64,000 nt of DNA from positions 310,001 through 374,000 of the forward strand of contig NZ_JQHM01000002.1 in assembly GCF_000749845.1 (NCBI RefSeq). Direction: 5' to 3'. The stretch is from Pectobacterium betavasculorum (GTDB lineage: Bacteria; Pseudomonadota; Gammaproteobacteria; Enterobacterales; Enterobacteriaceae). The notes under the pieces are model-generated. The model had not been told where the DNA came from, searched no databases, and saw nothing but the letters and a program-made list of their open reading frames with translations. Both the position numbers and the translations under genes were made by a program. Shown in pieces: positions 1 through 8,878 of this stretch (its first letter is position 1; each line of letters begins with the position of its first letter).

Positions 1-309
1 TTTTTATTGATCGTTGAGGTGAGGAAATATCGAAACAAAATAGCAGACTGCAATCGGGAAAGGCACGTGATGATGTAGAAGAAATGGAGATAAGTTAGTA
101 AAAATAAGACTAAATTTCAGCCTTACATTATTACGCTGGAGCCCTCTCACAAAACCGCACACTGCCGCTGAACCTAATCTGAAAAAACGCTAAAATTTGC
201 GCAGAGAAAAAAACGTGCGCGCCGTAACCTATCTGCACGTCACGTATTGCACCGCCTGTAGATCACAGCTATTTTTAACGCATGGTTCACCCACCCGAAA
301 GCGAAATAA
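1..309. other. Non-coding left edge upstream of the dehydrogenase
   Basis: No convincing gene is seen. The minus-strand open frame here runs into the dehydrogenase coding region and looks like a shadow. The stretch must hold the promoter of the gene starting at 310, but I see no KdgR-type palindrome or CRP site. Confidence 0.5.
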
Positions 310-1797
310 ATGACTGATAAAATAAAAAATATCGCCACCTGCGAATTGCCTGCAAGCGTCCAATTCCCCCACTACGATCGCCAGGCACTGAAGCCACGCA
401 TCGTCCATATCGGTTTTGGCGCTTTTCATCGCGCCCACCAGGCGCTGCTCACCGATCGTGTGCTGAATATGGTGGGAGGAGACTGGGGAATCTGTGAAAT
501 CGTGCTATTCAGCGACGACACGATGATTAATGCACTGCGTCAGCAGGATCATCTATTTACCGTGCTGGAAAAAGCCGCAACGGGCAATCAGCCAATTGTG
601 GTTGGTGCCGTGTGCGAATCGTTACATGCCAAAATAGAAGGCATTGGCGCCATTATTGAGAAACTCGCCGCATCAGAAACCGCCATCGTTTCCCTGACGA
701 TTACCGAAAAAGGCTACTGCATGGACGGTACGAGCGGCAAGTTAGATCGTAACAATAAACTGATTCAACAGGATCTCATCGATCCCCATCACCCCGCTTC
801 GGTGCCGGGGCTGCTCGCGGAAGCGCTGCGTTTGCGTCACGAGCGAGGGCTCGCCCCGTTCACCGTACTCTCCTGTGATAACGTGCCGGAAAATGGCAAG
901 ACGGCCAAAGCTGCCGTGTTGGAGTCGGCAGGAATCAACGATCAGAATCTGATCGATTGGATCAACGCTAATGTTTCCTTCCCCAACACAATGGTGGATC
1001 GCATTGTCCCTGCGGCAACACCTGAAGCGTTGCAGGAAATTGCGGATCATCTTGGCGTTGGCGATCCCTGTGCGATAGCCTGTGAGCCTTTTATTCAATG
1101 GGTGATCGAAGATCATTTCACTGCCGGACGTCCAGAGTGGGAAAAGGCAGGCGTACAGCTGGTGCATGATGTTCTGCCGTTTGAAGAAATGAAACTGCGG
1201 ATGCTAAACGGAAGCCACTCATTTTTAGCCTATTTGGGCTATCTCGCCGGTTATGATCACGTCAGCGATTGTATGAATGACGAGAACTATCGCCGGGCCG
1301 TGTCCCACCTGATGCTGCTGGAGCAGGCACCGACGCTCAGCGTGGTAGATATCGACCTGAAAGACTATGCCGTTCAGCTAATTACCCGATTTTCCAATCC
1401 TGCACTCAAGCATCGAACCTGGCAGATCGCTATGGACGGTTCACAGAAGCTGCCTCAGCGCATGCTGGAATCTCTACGTTGGCATCTGCGTAATGGAGGA
1501 GACTATCGCGTTTTGGCTTTGGGGATCGCTGGCTGGATGCGTTACGTCAGCGGAAAAGATGATACGGGCAACCCTATCGAAATCCGCGATCCGCTAGCGG
1601 AGAAGCTCGGACATATCGTTGCAGAGACGTCAGATAGCGCTGAACGGGTCAGTGCGTTTCTCAATATTCGTTCTATTTTTGGCGAGGATCTGCCTGCAAA
1701 TCACGATGTATTCAACGCCATCGCACAGGCTTACCTGAAGCTGCGCGATCACGGCGCAAAGAACACCGTGGCCGCACTGGTACAAAACTTTAAATAA
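310..1797 (+). CDS. Mannitol dehydrogenase family oxidoreductase (YeiQ/UxuB-like)
   Basis: A 495-residue polyol/hexuronate dehydrogenase of the long-chain mannitol 2-dehydrogenase family, which interconverts a ketose or fructuronate with the matching polyol or aldonate using NAD(H). The N-terminal nucleotide-binding motif GFGAFHRAH lies at about residues 35-43. The catalytic pattern K-x4-N-x2-H is present as K295, N300 and H303 in KLRMLNGSH, the arrangement known for this family. The whole chain resembles E. coli YeiQ as I recall it (shared SLTITEKGYC and LSCDN motifs) more than UxuB, so fructuronate reductase is possible but not proven. The ATG at 310 has only a weak upstream GAAAGCG. The 3' end overlaps the convergent small membrane protein gene by 8 bp. 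The adjacent KdgR-controlled transporter suggests a role in sugar-acid catabolism. Confidence 0.85.
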   Translation: MTDKIKNIATCELPASVQFPHYDRQALKPRIVHIGFGAFHRAHQALLTDRVLNMVGGDWGICEIVLFSDDTMINALRQQDHLFTVLEKAATGNQPIVVGAVCESLHAKIEGIGAIIEKLAASETAIVSLTITEKGYCMDGTSGKLDRNNKLIQQDLIDPHHPASVPGLLAEALRLRHERGLAPFTVLSCDNVPENGKTAKAAVLESAGINDQNLIDWINANVSFPNTMVDRIVPAATPEALQEIADHLGVGDPCAIACEPFIQWVIEDHFTAGRPEWEKAGVQLVHDVLPFEEMKLRMLNGSHSFLAYLGYLAGYDHVSDCMNDENYRRAVSHLMLLEQAPTLSVVDIDLKDYAVQLITRFSNPALKHRTWQIAMDGSQKLPQRMLESLRWHLRNGGDYRVLALGIAGWMRYVSGKDDTGNPIEIRDPLAEKLGHIVAETSDSAERVSAFLNIRSIFGEDLPANHDVFNAIAQAYLKLRDHGAKNTVAALVQNFK

Positions 1798-2164
1798 CGA
1801 TAAATCCAAGCAGCGCAAGATATACCGCACTTTGGACACCCAGCGCCAGAGTGCGGCTTTTACCTTTTGTTTCATCCAGCCACGGTAGCGATGACCAACT
1901 CATTCCCCCACCGATAACCGCAATCACCAACATCGCTGCGGCAACCAGCCAGACAAGCTTATCCAGCAGCGAATTGGGAAACAGGATTTGCAGTGCGGAA
2001 ACGACAAGAAACAGCGTAACGCAGCGTAAGACCCCGACCAGAATACCCGCGCGATCTCTCAACCCACGCGGCGCGGAAGAAGGCAACCAAGCCTGAAAAG
2101 CAAACAACCCAACCACAGCAATAAAAATCACATAGATAATGGCGTAGACCAGCAAATGACTCAC
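1790..2164 (-). CDS. Small hypothetical membrane protein
   Basis: About 124 residues with roughly four hydrophobic segments (LLVYAIIYVIFIAVVGLFAF, a second around the LRCVTLFLVVSALQIL stretch, a third LVWLVAAAMLVIAVIGG, and a C-terminal one ending in LLGFIVI). A charged loop, RGLRDRAG, separates the first two. I do not recognise the family. The start chosen is the GTG at 2164 (VSHLLVYAI) because AGGAG lies eight bases upstream; the open frame extends further upstream but with polar, signal-unlike sequence. The gene is convergent with and slightly overlaps the dehydrogenase gene. It is an inner-membrane protein of unknown role. Confidence 0.6.
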   Translation of the reverse strand: MSHLLVYAIIYVIFIAVVGLFAFQAWLPSSAPRGLRDRAGILVGVLRCVTLFLVVSALQILFPNSLLDKLVWLVAAAMLVIAVIGGGMSWSSLPWLDETKGKSRTLALGVQSAVYLALLGFIVI

Positions 2165-2510
2165 GTTACGGCTCCTGATAAGGGAATACGATAAAGTAAA
2201 CTGGGCGGGATGATGACGACATTTCCTCCCTGAGGTCAATGCGTTATTTCACACCATGCTATCGATTTGTGGAATAGCGCCCAGTATCATCTCGCCGCCA
2301 ATCTGCACGCGAATCGCTTTGTTGTAGGAAACCTACAAACTTTGTAAATTAAGAACATAAAACCAAATCCAGAAAATTATAAAAATCAAATTAAAATATC
2401 TTATTTCATGATCTACCTGACAGATCGCTATTAAAAGCACTCAAAAGCGTGATCGTCAGTTTACTTTCTTTTCAATAGAGCAAATTATAAAGAAATTATA
2501 GTTCAAATGA

Positions 2511-2530
2511 AATGAAATATTGTTTCATAT
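2511..2530. promoter_or_regulatory. KdgR-type operator
   Basis: The sequence AATGAAATATTGTTTCATAT contains TGAAA-N5-TTTCA, matching the KdgR box of pectinolytic enterobacteria (AATGAAACATTGTTTCATTT type). It lies 18-37 bases before the start of the GPH transporter, where bound repressor would block transcription or early elongation. Established: KdgR represses pectin and oligogalacturonide genes until KDG accumulates. Inferred: that it acts here. Confidence 0.65.
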
Positions 2531-2547
2531 TTGTAATTAGGCTGATC

Positions 2548-4074
2548 ATGAATAAACCAATCTCTTTTAAACATACGTTCTGCTACGGCAGCGCGAACCT
2601 ACTCGGCAGTGGCGCGCTTGCTATCAGCGGCGCATGGCTGATGTACTTTTACACCACATTTTGTGGTTTAACATTGGTTCAGGCTGCTGCTATTTTCTCC
2701 GTCGCCAGCATCATTGATGCTATCAGTAACCCCATCATGGGGTACATCAGCGATAACTTTTACAACACTCGAATTGGTCGCCGATTTGGTCGCCGTCGCT
2801 TCTTTATTCTACTGGGTGCTCCACTGGTTCTGGTCTACCCTATGCTATGGGTTGAAGGCTTTGGCTTTTGGTATTACCTGGCGACGTACGTGCTGTTCGA
2901 GCTGATTTATACCTCGATCATGGTGCCGTATGAGACGCTGGCTACCGAAATGACCTCCGACTTTAAACTGCGCTCTAAGTTGACAGGTTCTAAAGCCATT
3001 TTCGGTAAAATCGCCAATTTCCTGGCGGCATTCATTCCGGGGCAGTTTATTGCCATCTACGGTAAAGACTCTGCAACACCATTCTTCTACACCGGTCTGG
3101 TTTACGGTGCCATTATGTGTGCAGCAATGATTGCACTGTATATGACATCCTGGGAGCGTCCGGTAAATGAAATCGTACGTGAAAGTACGTCCAGCCTGTG
3201 GCAAGCCATGAAAAAGCTGAGCGTGGATATGGCCTCCACCTTCCGCCTGCGTATTTTCCGCAAGCATCTGGGGATGTATCTGTTTGGCTTCGGCGCAGAG
3301 TGGCTTTTCGCTTCCGCATTTACCTACTTCATCGTCTTTGGCCTGAAACAAAACACGGCGCTGGTGTCACACCTCAACAGTTTCAGCTCAGTCATGCAGC
3401 TTATTTCTACTGCGGCCTTCATCGGTATTTGCATCAAAATGGGCTTTGCACGGCCGTTCCGTCTGGCACTGATGGTGGTGATTGTGAGCGTAATCGCCTA
3501 CGCCGCGCTCTATTTTGCGAACTGGTCAGAAGACATGACTATCTTCGTTCTGTTTGCCATTACCGCTGTATTTGGCCTGAGCACTGGTGGTATTTACTAC
3601 ATTCCCTGGACGGTTTACACCTTCCTGGCCGATGTGGATGAAGTTCTGACTGGACGTCGCCGTGAAGGTATTTACGCGGGTGCAATGACGTTTGCTGGCA
3701 AGATGGTACGTTCCGTCATTGTCTTCGCGATGGGCTGGACGCTGAGCCAATTCGGCTTTGTCTCCGGACACTCGGTACAGCCAGAATCTGCCGTACAGGC
3801 GATTGTTGGCGTGTTCTCACTGGGCGTTATCGCTCTTGCACTGGTTGCGATTTACTACACAACGCAGATGAAGCTGGATCGTAAGAATCATGCCATTCTG
3901 CTGGAAGAAATTGCACGAATCAAAGCGGGCGGCACCATTGCCGACGTACCCGCTCATGCGCGTGCCGTCGCAGAAGAGCTGACAGGCTGGGAATATGAGA
4001 AGTGCTGGGGCAACAACCCGTTAGGTGTTCAACCAGAAGATGCTAAACCGCAGGTTGTTACGGTACAGCATTAA
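2548..4074 (+). CDS. GPH-family sugar:cation symporter, oligogalacturonide-transporter-like
   Basis: A 508-residue, roughly 12-helix inner-membrane transporter of the glycoside-pentoside-hexuronide family. The N-terminus reads MNKPISFKHTFCYGSANL, and the first inter-domain loop carries the family-typical DNFYNTRIGRRFGRRR. The C-terminal 60 residues are soluble and charged. I place the start at ATG 2548 because an earlier in-frame ATG at 2512 lies inside the KdgR palindrome and would give an unusual extension. KdgR control plus family membership point to a TogT-like carrier for pectin-derived oligogalacturonides or a related hexuronide; the substrate is inferred. A hairpin follows the gene at 4131-4165. 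Confidence 0.7.
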   Translation: MNKPISFKHTFCYGSANLLGSGALAISGAWLMYFYTTFCGLTLVQAAAIFSVASIIDAISNPIMGYISDNFYNTRIGRRFGRRRFFILLGAPLVLVYPMLWVEGFGFWYYLATYVLFELIYTSIMVPYETLATEMTSDFKLRSKLTGSKAIFGKIANFLAAFIPGQFIAIYGKDSATPFFYTGLVYGAIMCAAMIALYMTSWERPVNEIVRESTSSLWQAMKKLSVDMASTFRLRIFRKHLGMYLFGFGAEWLFASAFTYFIVFGLKQNTALVSHLNSFSSVMQLISTAAFIGICIKMGFARPFRLALMVVIVSVIAYAALYFANWSEDMTIFVLFAITAVFGLSTGGIYYIPWTVYTFLADVDEVLTGRRREGIYAGAMTFAGKMVRSVIVFAMGWTLSQFGFVSGHSVQPESAVQAIVGVFSLGVIALALVAIYYTTQMKLDRKNHAILLEEIARIKAGGTIADVPAHARAVAEELTGWEYEKCWGNNPLGVQPEDAKPQVVTVQH

Positions 4075-4130
4075 TCGAAGGTCATCGTTTACTAAAGACC
4101 ATCGCTTATTGAAAACAAAGTATTCTTTAA

Positions 4131-4165
4131 AAAAACCAGCCCAATCTCGCAGTGGGCTGATTCAT
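4131..4165. terminator. Bidirectional intrinsic terminator
   Basis: CAGCCCA (4137-4143) pairs with TGGGCTG (4153-4159) around a 9-nt loop. An A-run precedes it, which reads as a U-run on the minus strand, and a weaker T-rich stretch follows on the plus strand. It sits between the convergent GPH transporter and the membrane protein ending at 4166. Confidence 0.75.
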
Positions 4166-4783
4166 TTAGAGCTTCGTTTTTTGATTAACAGAGCGAGTAT
4201 ACAGCACACCAGAAATCAGACACAGCGTATAGCCGAACAGTTCAGCTCCTTCCTCCGCAACGTTTTTCACGGTTCTGATATACCCACCGTCCATCAGCGT
4301 TCCCCACAGCAGGGTCATTCCAAATAGGCGAGAGAAGACCAAAACGGCCAGTAACCCACACACCATATAGCTGTAGCTAGCGTGCTGGAGAAAATGCGCC
4401 AGCCCGGCAAACGTACTATTTATTGAAGATGTCGCGTAGCCAATGCAGACCACCGCACACAATATGGCAAAATATAACCAACTGCCATGTGCAATATTAT
4501 CCAGAAAGAAATCCATTTCTCTAATCAACAAGCAGAAAAAAAACCCGGCGATAAGCAGATAGCCCCCCCGACGCGCACGCCATTTTATCGCGATGCGCAA
4601 GAACAGCAGCCCGGTCAATAATAAGAACGCCTCCTGAGAAAACTCAGTAATGGAAATCTCCCCCACGGCGTTATTCAGCACCACTACATCAATAAATAGC
4701 GCAAGCAACACGAAGCCGACAATCACCGCTAACGCTAAGGCAAACCCCACACGACGAGCAACAACCGCAACATCTTTACTCAT
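4166..4783 (-). CDS. Hypothetical multi-pass inner-membrane protein
   Basis: A 205-residue protein with about six hydrophobic helices, including ALALAVIVGFVLLALFIDVV near the N-terminus and YLLIAGFFFCLLIREMDFFL in the middle. Hydrophilic parts are small: a basic IKWRARRGG loop and a C-terminal RSVNQKTKL tail. I do not recognise the family. It stands alone between two intergenic regions, ends at the shared terminator 4131-4165 and starts with a normal ATG at 4783. A run of seven Cs near 4563-4569 sits inside the gene. Nothing in the neighbourhood fixes its job. Confidence 0.6.
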   Translation of the reverse strand: MSKDVAVVARRVGFALALAVIVGFVLLALFIDVVVLNNAVGEISITEFSQEAFLLLTGLLFLRIAIKWRARRGGYLLIAGFFFCLLIREMDFFLDNIAHGSWLYFAILCAVVCIGYATSSINSTFAGLAHFLQHASYSYMVCGLLAVLVFSRLFGMTLLWGTLMDGGYIRTVKNVAEEGAELFGYTLCLISGVLYTRSVNQKTKL

Positions 4784-4934
4784 TCTTCATTAATCCGCAC
4801 GACAATAGTAATGCTGCTAAACATATCATTTCGGAAAGGATGAGATTGAGCCGTTGGTGCGCCGTTGTAGTGTTCTATATGACAATGGCAAGATATGGCA
4901 GGCGATCGCGTCAATCACCTGCCGAAATACAGGA

Positions 4935-5945
4935 TTAAATCAGTGACGCCTCTTTCAATTCACTTTTCAGGTAGGCGTAGTATATCGGCGCCGCAATCAC
5001 ACCGGACAAGCCAAATGCCGCTTCAAACACCAGCATAGCCAACAGAATTTCCCATGCATGCGCTTTTATCCTCGTTCCGACGATTTGTGCATTCAAGAAG
5101 TATTCAAGCTTATGAATCAGCATCAAATACACCAGCGCAACCAGCGCGATCGGCAGTGAAAGAGATAAACCAGACAGGAAAACGATGGAGTTGGAAATCA
5201 GGTTACCGATGACCGGTAGCAAACCAAATACAAAAGTGAGCACCACCAGCGTTTTGGCAAACGGCAGGTGAATCCCGCACAGCGGCAGAGCGCCAAGAAT
5301 AAAAATAGCGGACAGCACCGTATTAACCACAGAGATTTTCACCTGAGCGAAAACAATGTTACGGAACGATACCGACAGCAGCGAAACCCGGCGTAGCAAC
5401 TCCGCTTTTAGTAGCGGTTTTTCCGTGTCATGATCGACGTTATAAAGCGAGACAATCGCCCCAAGCACCATACCGATTAGCATTGTCACAAATCCATGCA
5501 GGAAACTTTTCCCCATATTCTGCAACATCACAATGTGTGCCTGAACCCACTGCAACAACTCATGCTGAAGCTCTTCAATACTGACCGGCAGATAGCCCGG
5601 TAAGTAGTGGATAATCTGCTGCTGGATGTCATTGAGGATGTAGCCAATGCGTACATTGAACGCGGCAGTATCCTTCATTTCTTGCATCAACAATCCGACC
5701 AGGCTGCCGAACAATAGGCTCAACAGGCTGACTACCAGCGTGCTGATTACCGCAACCACAATCCAGCGGGCGCGTTTACCGCTAATGACCCGTTGAAAAT
5801 AGGGGGTCAGCAAATTCACAATTTCATACACCAAAAAACCGGCAATGAAGCAGGCCAGCAGGCGTAGAGGCAGCAATATAAACAGGCCACCCATAATAAA
5901 GAAAAAGCTCAACAGGCGAGCTTGTTTCAGGTTCAGTAACTGCAT
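4935..5945 (-). CDS. AI-2E family (PerM/YdiK-type) membrane transporter
   Basis: A 336-residue inner-membrane protein with the layout of the AI-2E/DUF20 family: two N-terminal helices, a third helix around VAVISTLVVSLLSLLFGSLV, a long soluble region (about residues 95-150) and a C-terminal helix bundle with the typical GLLPVIGNLISNS and LEYFLNAQIVGTRI signatures. Members are permeases of varied or unknown substrate; the autoinducer-2 exporter TqsA is one. It is monocistronic here. A GGGATG Shine-Dalgarno-like element precedes ATG 5945. Substrate not assignable. Confidence 0.8.
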   Translation of the reverse strand: MQLLNLKQARLLSFFFIMGGLFILLPLRLLACFIAGFLVYEIVNLLTPYFQRVISGKRARWIVVAVISTLVVSLLSLLFGSLVGLLMQEMKDTAAFNVRIGYILNDIQQQIIHYLPGYLPVSIEELQHELLQWVQAHIVMLQNMGKSFLHGFVTMLIGMVLGAIVSLYNVDHDTEKPLLKAELLRRVSLLSVSFRNIVFAQVKISVVNTVLSAIFILGALPLCGIHLPFAKTLVVLTFVFGLLPVIGNLISNSIVFLSGLSLSLPIALVALVYLMLIHKLEYFLNAQIVGTRIKAHAWEILLAMLVFEAAFGLSGVIAAPIYYAYLKSELKEASLI

Positions 5946-6029
5946 GATGACATCCCGTATGAAGAGGCAACGCTGAGAATACCCTTTGTGGAGTATGCTA
6001 CGCCTTTTTCGGTATCAACAGATTGATAT

Positions 6030-6092
6030 ATATGCCCCAGATTTGTGTTTAGTCTGCAAGTGACAACCAACCAGCTAACAATTGGGGCATAT
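6030..6092 (+). terminator. Long-loop inverted repeat followed by T-run
   Basis: ATATGCCCCA (6030-6039) is perfectly complementary to TGGGGCATAT (6083-6092), and TTTTT follows on the plus strand. The 43-nt loop is long for a terminator, so it may be a structured leader or a remnant of a mobile or attenuator element. No plus-strand gene is seen before it. Confidence 0.35.
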
Positions 6093-6127
6093 TTTTGGTG
6101 TTTTATCGGCGAAATGCCAGCAGTGTT

Positions 6128-7020
6128 TTAGCTCGGGCGGATATCCACCCACCAGGAAAAACGTCTGCTCACCTTCACTGGCAGTGTCCGTGCAATGGCG
6201 TCAAGCAGGCGATCGGTTTCATGCAGCGGAAAAACGCCCGAAATTGGTAAATTTGTCACCGCAGAATCGACATGAAAGTACCCCTTATGGTAGCGGGAAA
6301 CTTCATTGATAAGCTGTCCTAACGGCATGCTATCCGCGACCAGTAGTCCCTTGCGCCAGCTCTGGCGGAAATTATCAACGGGCGCAGGCTCGCTGCACCT
6401 GTCGTAGGTAAAGATAACCTGTTGCCCGGCAGTCACGCGCTGTGCGGCGGGTACTGCCGTTTGTAGTAAAACTTCACCGCTAAAAACAGAAAGGACGCTG
6501 TGGGCAGAAGTGTAGCGCAGCGCCAGTTGGCAGGAAGGCGCAGCAGCGAGATCGCCATGGGGAGTCGTCAACCGGGCAGCATGCGCCGTTTGGTTGTCCA
6601 GCATCAACTCACCCTTGATCAATTGAAACGTCAGCGGCTGAGACAGCGCGGGGTTACCCTGCTGATTCAATGCTGAATCCGTATTCAGCCAGACAGTCAT
6701 CCCCGTTTCGATGCTGAGCTCACGCGTTTCTCCGGTTCCGGTGCGGTAATCGGCTGCATAACTTTCCCACGGCAGACTAAAACCTACGCCTCCGGTAAGG
6801 CTGGCAATAACCAACAATTTGAGCATGCGTCGACGTTCTGCACCCCGTCTGCTCAGCACCGAAGAGGCTAATTGGCTGTCTACCGCATGGAAACGGGCAT
6901 GAATCTGTTCAACCTGCTGCCAGGCAAGCCGATGGGTTTCATCTTCATGTAACCATCGCTGCCATGTCTGACGATCGTTTTCGGAACAGTCTTCGTCATA
7001 CAGCGTCGCATACCACCCAG
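6128..7020 (-). pseudogene. fecR-like anti-sigma regulator remnant (5' end missing)
   Basis: The minus-strand frame reads a FecR-family inner-membrane sigma regulator. The N-terminal cytoplasmic part (GWYATLYDEDCSENDRQTW, then WQRWLHEDETHRLAWQQVEQ) is open from about 7020. A membrane helix follows (LLVIASLTGGVGFSLP), then a periplasmic FecR domain to residue VDIRPS. FecR proteins normally begin about 20 residues before the WYA motif; here that start is absent, the frame runs back into a TAA, and upstream DNA belongs to a receptor gene in another frame. Only a short internal ATG at 6859 remains, which would drop the cytoplasmic anti-sigma part. No fecI sigma gene is nearby, so it is very likely nonfunctional. 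Confidence 0.75.
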
Positions 7021-8121
7021 CGACGTTTTATAGCCCACTTTGCCAAAGGGCGTGCCGTGTAATGTACCGTACGGCAGCTTGAAGCCGTTGGTCGTGTCCG
7101 AGTTCGTATCCATGTAGCTGGCTAACACAGTCAGTTCCGTGTCTTCTCCGAGGAACGTGATGCTCGGAGCCAGATAAAGTCGCTTGCTCTTCGAGAAGTC
7201 CATCTCACCCGAGGTACCGCGCGCCAGCGCGACAACGCGATATAGCACCGAGCCATCATCATTTAACGGACCCGCACTGTCGACGGCCAGATGGCGATAG
7301 TCGTTAGAGCCGTATTCCAGCTCCACTTTTCCCTGCGGCAAACGCGTCGGTCGTTTGGTAATGACATTAACCAGGCCGCCTGGCGGATTTTGTCCGTACA
7401 GAACAGAGGCTGGGCCCTTCAGAACCTCGATACGTTCGACGCCAAATGGCTCAATCTGCTGACCATAGAATCCATCTTCATTCAGCGTAGCCAGGCCATT
7501 CTGGAATCGAGATTGATCGCTAAAACCACGGATGGTTACCCACTCGGCTTTATTATCCGGCCCGTATGGCGTAGCCAGAATACCGCTGCTATAGCGCAGC
7601 GCCTGATCGATTTTTTGCGCCCCACGCTCTTCGATCTGTTTTTCTGTCACAACCGCAACCGAACGCGGCGTTTCTGAAACGGGTACATCCAACTTCATCG
7701 CGGTATTCGGTGGAGCGGTGACAACAATCCGATCGTTTTTAGCAACCGCAGGCGCTGAAACGGGTACTGGCTCACTCGCCGTGCGCTGAACTAGCGTCAC
7801 GCTACCATCGGCACTGTACTGTGCATTTAGGCCGCTATTACTGAGAATTTGCTGGAAACCCTGATCAACGCTGTAGTTCCCCTGCAACCCAGCACCGCGT
7901 TTACCCGCCGCTAATGCTGGATCGTAAGAAAGTAGTACGCCAGCCTGTTGGGCAAATTGATTGAGTACCTGATTGAGTGGGCCAGGCGACACCGCATATT
8001 GTTGGACAGACACCGCAGATGCAGCATAGACCGCCGCCATTGGCAGCATTGAGGCAAAGGATGCCCCAAGTACCCCGGCACGTAAAATACGCGCCAACAG
8101 GTGGGTACGAAATTTAACCAT
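6880..8121 (-). pseudogene. TonB-dependent siderophore receptor, 3'-truncated
   Basis: The 413-residue frame begins as a FecA/FpvA-type ferric-siderophore receptor. It has a signal peptide (about residues 1-33), a secretin/TonB short N-terminal signalling domain (about 40-110, including QQAGVLLSYDPALAAG), and a plug domain with VPVSETPRSVAVVT and VERIEVLKGPASVLYGQNPP. The first barrel strands follow up to GTPFGKVGYKTSLGG. From about residue 375 the sequence turns into an out-of-frame reading of the adjacent fecR gene, so the tail after GG is junk. Full receptors are about 700-800 residues; most of the barrel is missing and the product could not form a channel. The STN domain implies former FecI/FecR signalling. 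No clear Fur box was found upstream. Confidence 0.8.
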
Positions 8122-8368
8122 GATTTATCCCCTATCGCATAAGAAACGCTTGTTTTCAGAAGTTATGCCAACTGAGAAAGTAAAAAGGGGAACCAGAAAT
8201 CGAAAAAATAATTGAAATAATGCGCTGTAAATCAGAATTATTACGGAAAGTGCGTTGTCGATAGGGATAAATCGACGTGTAGAAATACCATTACCGGTAA
8301 AAAACTGACGTCGGCTTTTATCAAAAAGTGCTATATCCAGATAAACACCGTGTTAGCTTAGCTTCACT

Positions 8369-8394
8369 AATAATTAGACGAGAGTCTAATTATT
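8369..8394. repeat. Perfect inverted repeat with tetraloop
   Basis: AATAATTAGAC and GTCTAATTATT are perfectly complementary 11-base arms separated by GAGA. The following bases are not a strong T-run in either direction, so it could be a weak terminator, an operator or an RNA hairpin. Confidence 0.5.
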
Positions 8395-8546
8395 CATTAG
8401 CCGTTCTTTAGGATTCAATGCGCTAAAAATAAAGAAAATTTTCAGAGCTTATTATCAATGATTAATAAAACGTGTTAACTAAAAGGAATAATCCACAAAA
8501 AGACAGCAGGAAAAGGGAATAGGCGAGGGGTAAGGCAGGTTGGTAT

Positions 8547-8558
8547 CGAAACGTTTCG
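8547..8558. promoter_or_regulatory. LacI-family-type operator palindrome
   Basis: CGAAACGTTTCG is a perfect 12-bp palindrome centred on CG, the form used by LacI/GalR regulators such as RbsR and Cra. It lies upstream of the truncated receptor and downstream of the PAS gene, with no sugar gene or LacI regulator adjacent. Confidence 0.35.
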
Positions 8559-8878
8559 TTGTTTATTTAAAAAAGAGCATATTACATACAATAAAATAGT
8601 TAACTCTATATTTTTATTAATTTTTCACACCACGCTGGTTAATAAAAAACGTCTTTTATTCTCCATTCACGAAAAGGCGGTGTTGCTTCATCGTTCTACT
8701 GGCCGTCAGCGGATAGCAGAGAATAACCAACGTAGTCGACTGCTATTGAGAAAACGATGCTAAACTAAATCAGCCATAGCAACGTCATTAATAACAGCAA
8801 TTTTCCCTTTGTCGTTATTTTCCACTGAAAAACTCACATCCCTACTCTTTCGGCCAGATAATCTACGATTATTCAAGC

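Larger units (their letters stand above)
8122..8878. other. Long AT-rich intergenic region with two perfect inverted repeats
   Basis: No gene is supported in these 757 bases. Two structures stand out: an 11-bp-arm hairpin with a GAGA loop (8369-8394) and a LacI-type palindrome (8547-8558), each listed separately. The region probably carries the old promoter of the truncated receptor gene. I see no fecI remnant. Confidence 0.5.

Noticed and set aside
742-1167. Minus-strand 141-codon open frame inside the dehydrogenase gene
   Set aside because: It lies wholly within a well-supported dehydrogenase gene, with no ribosome site and no recognisable motifs.
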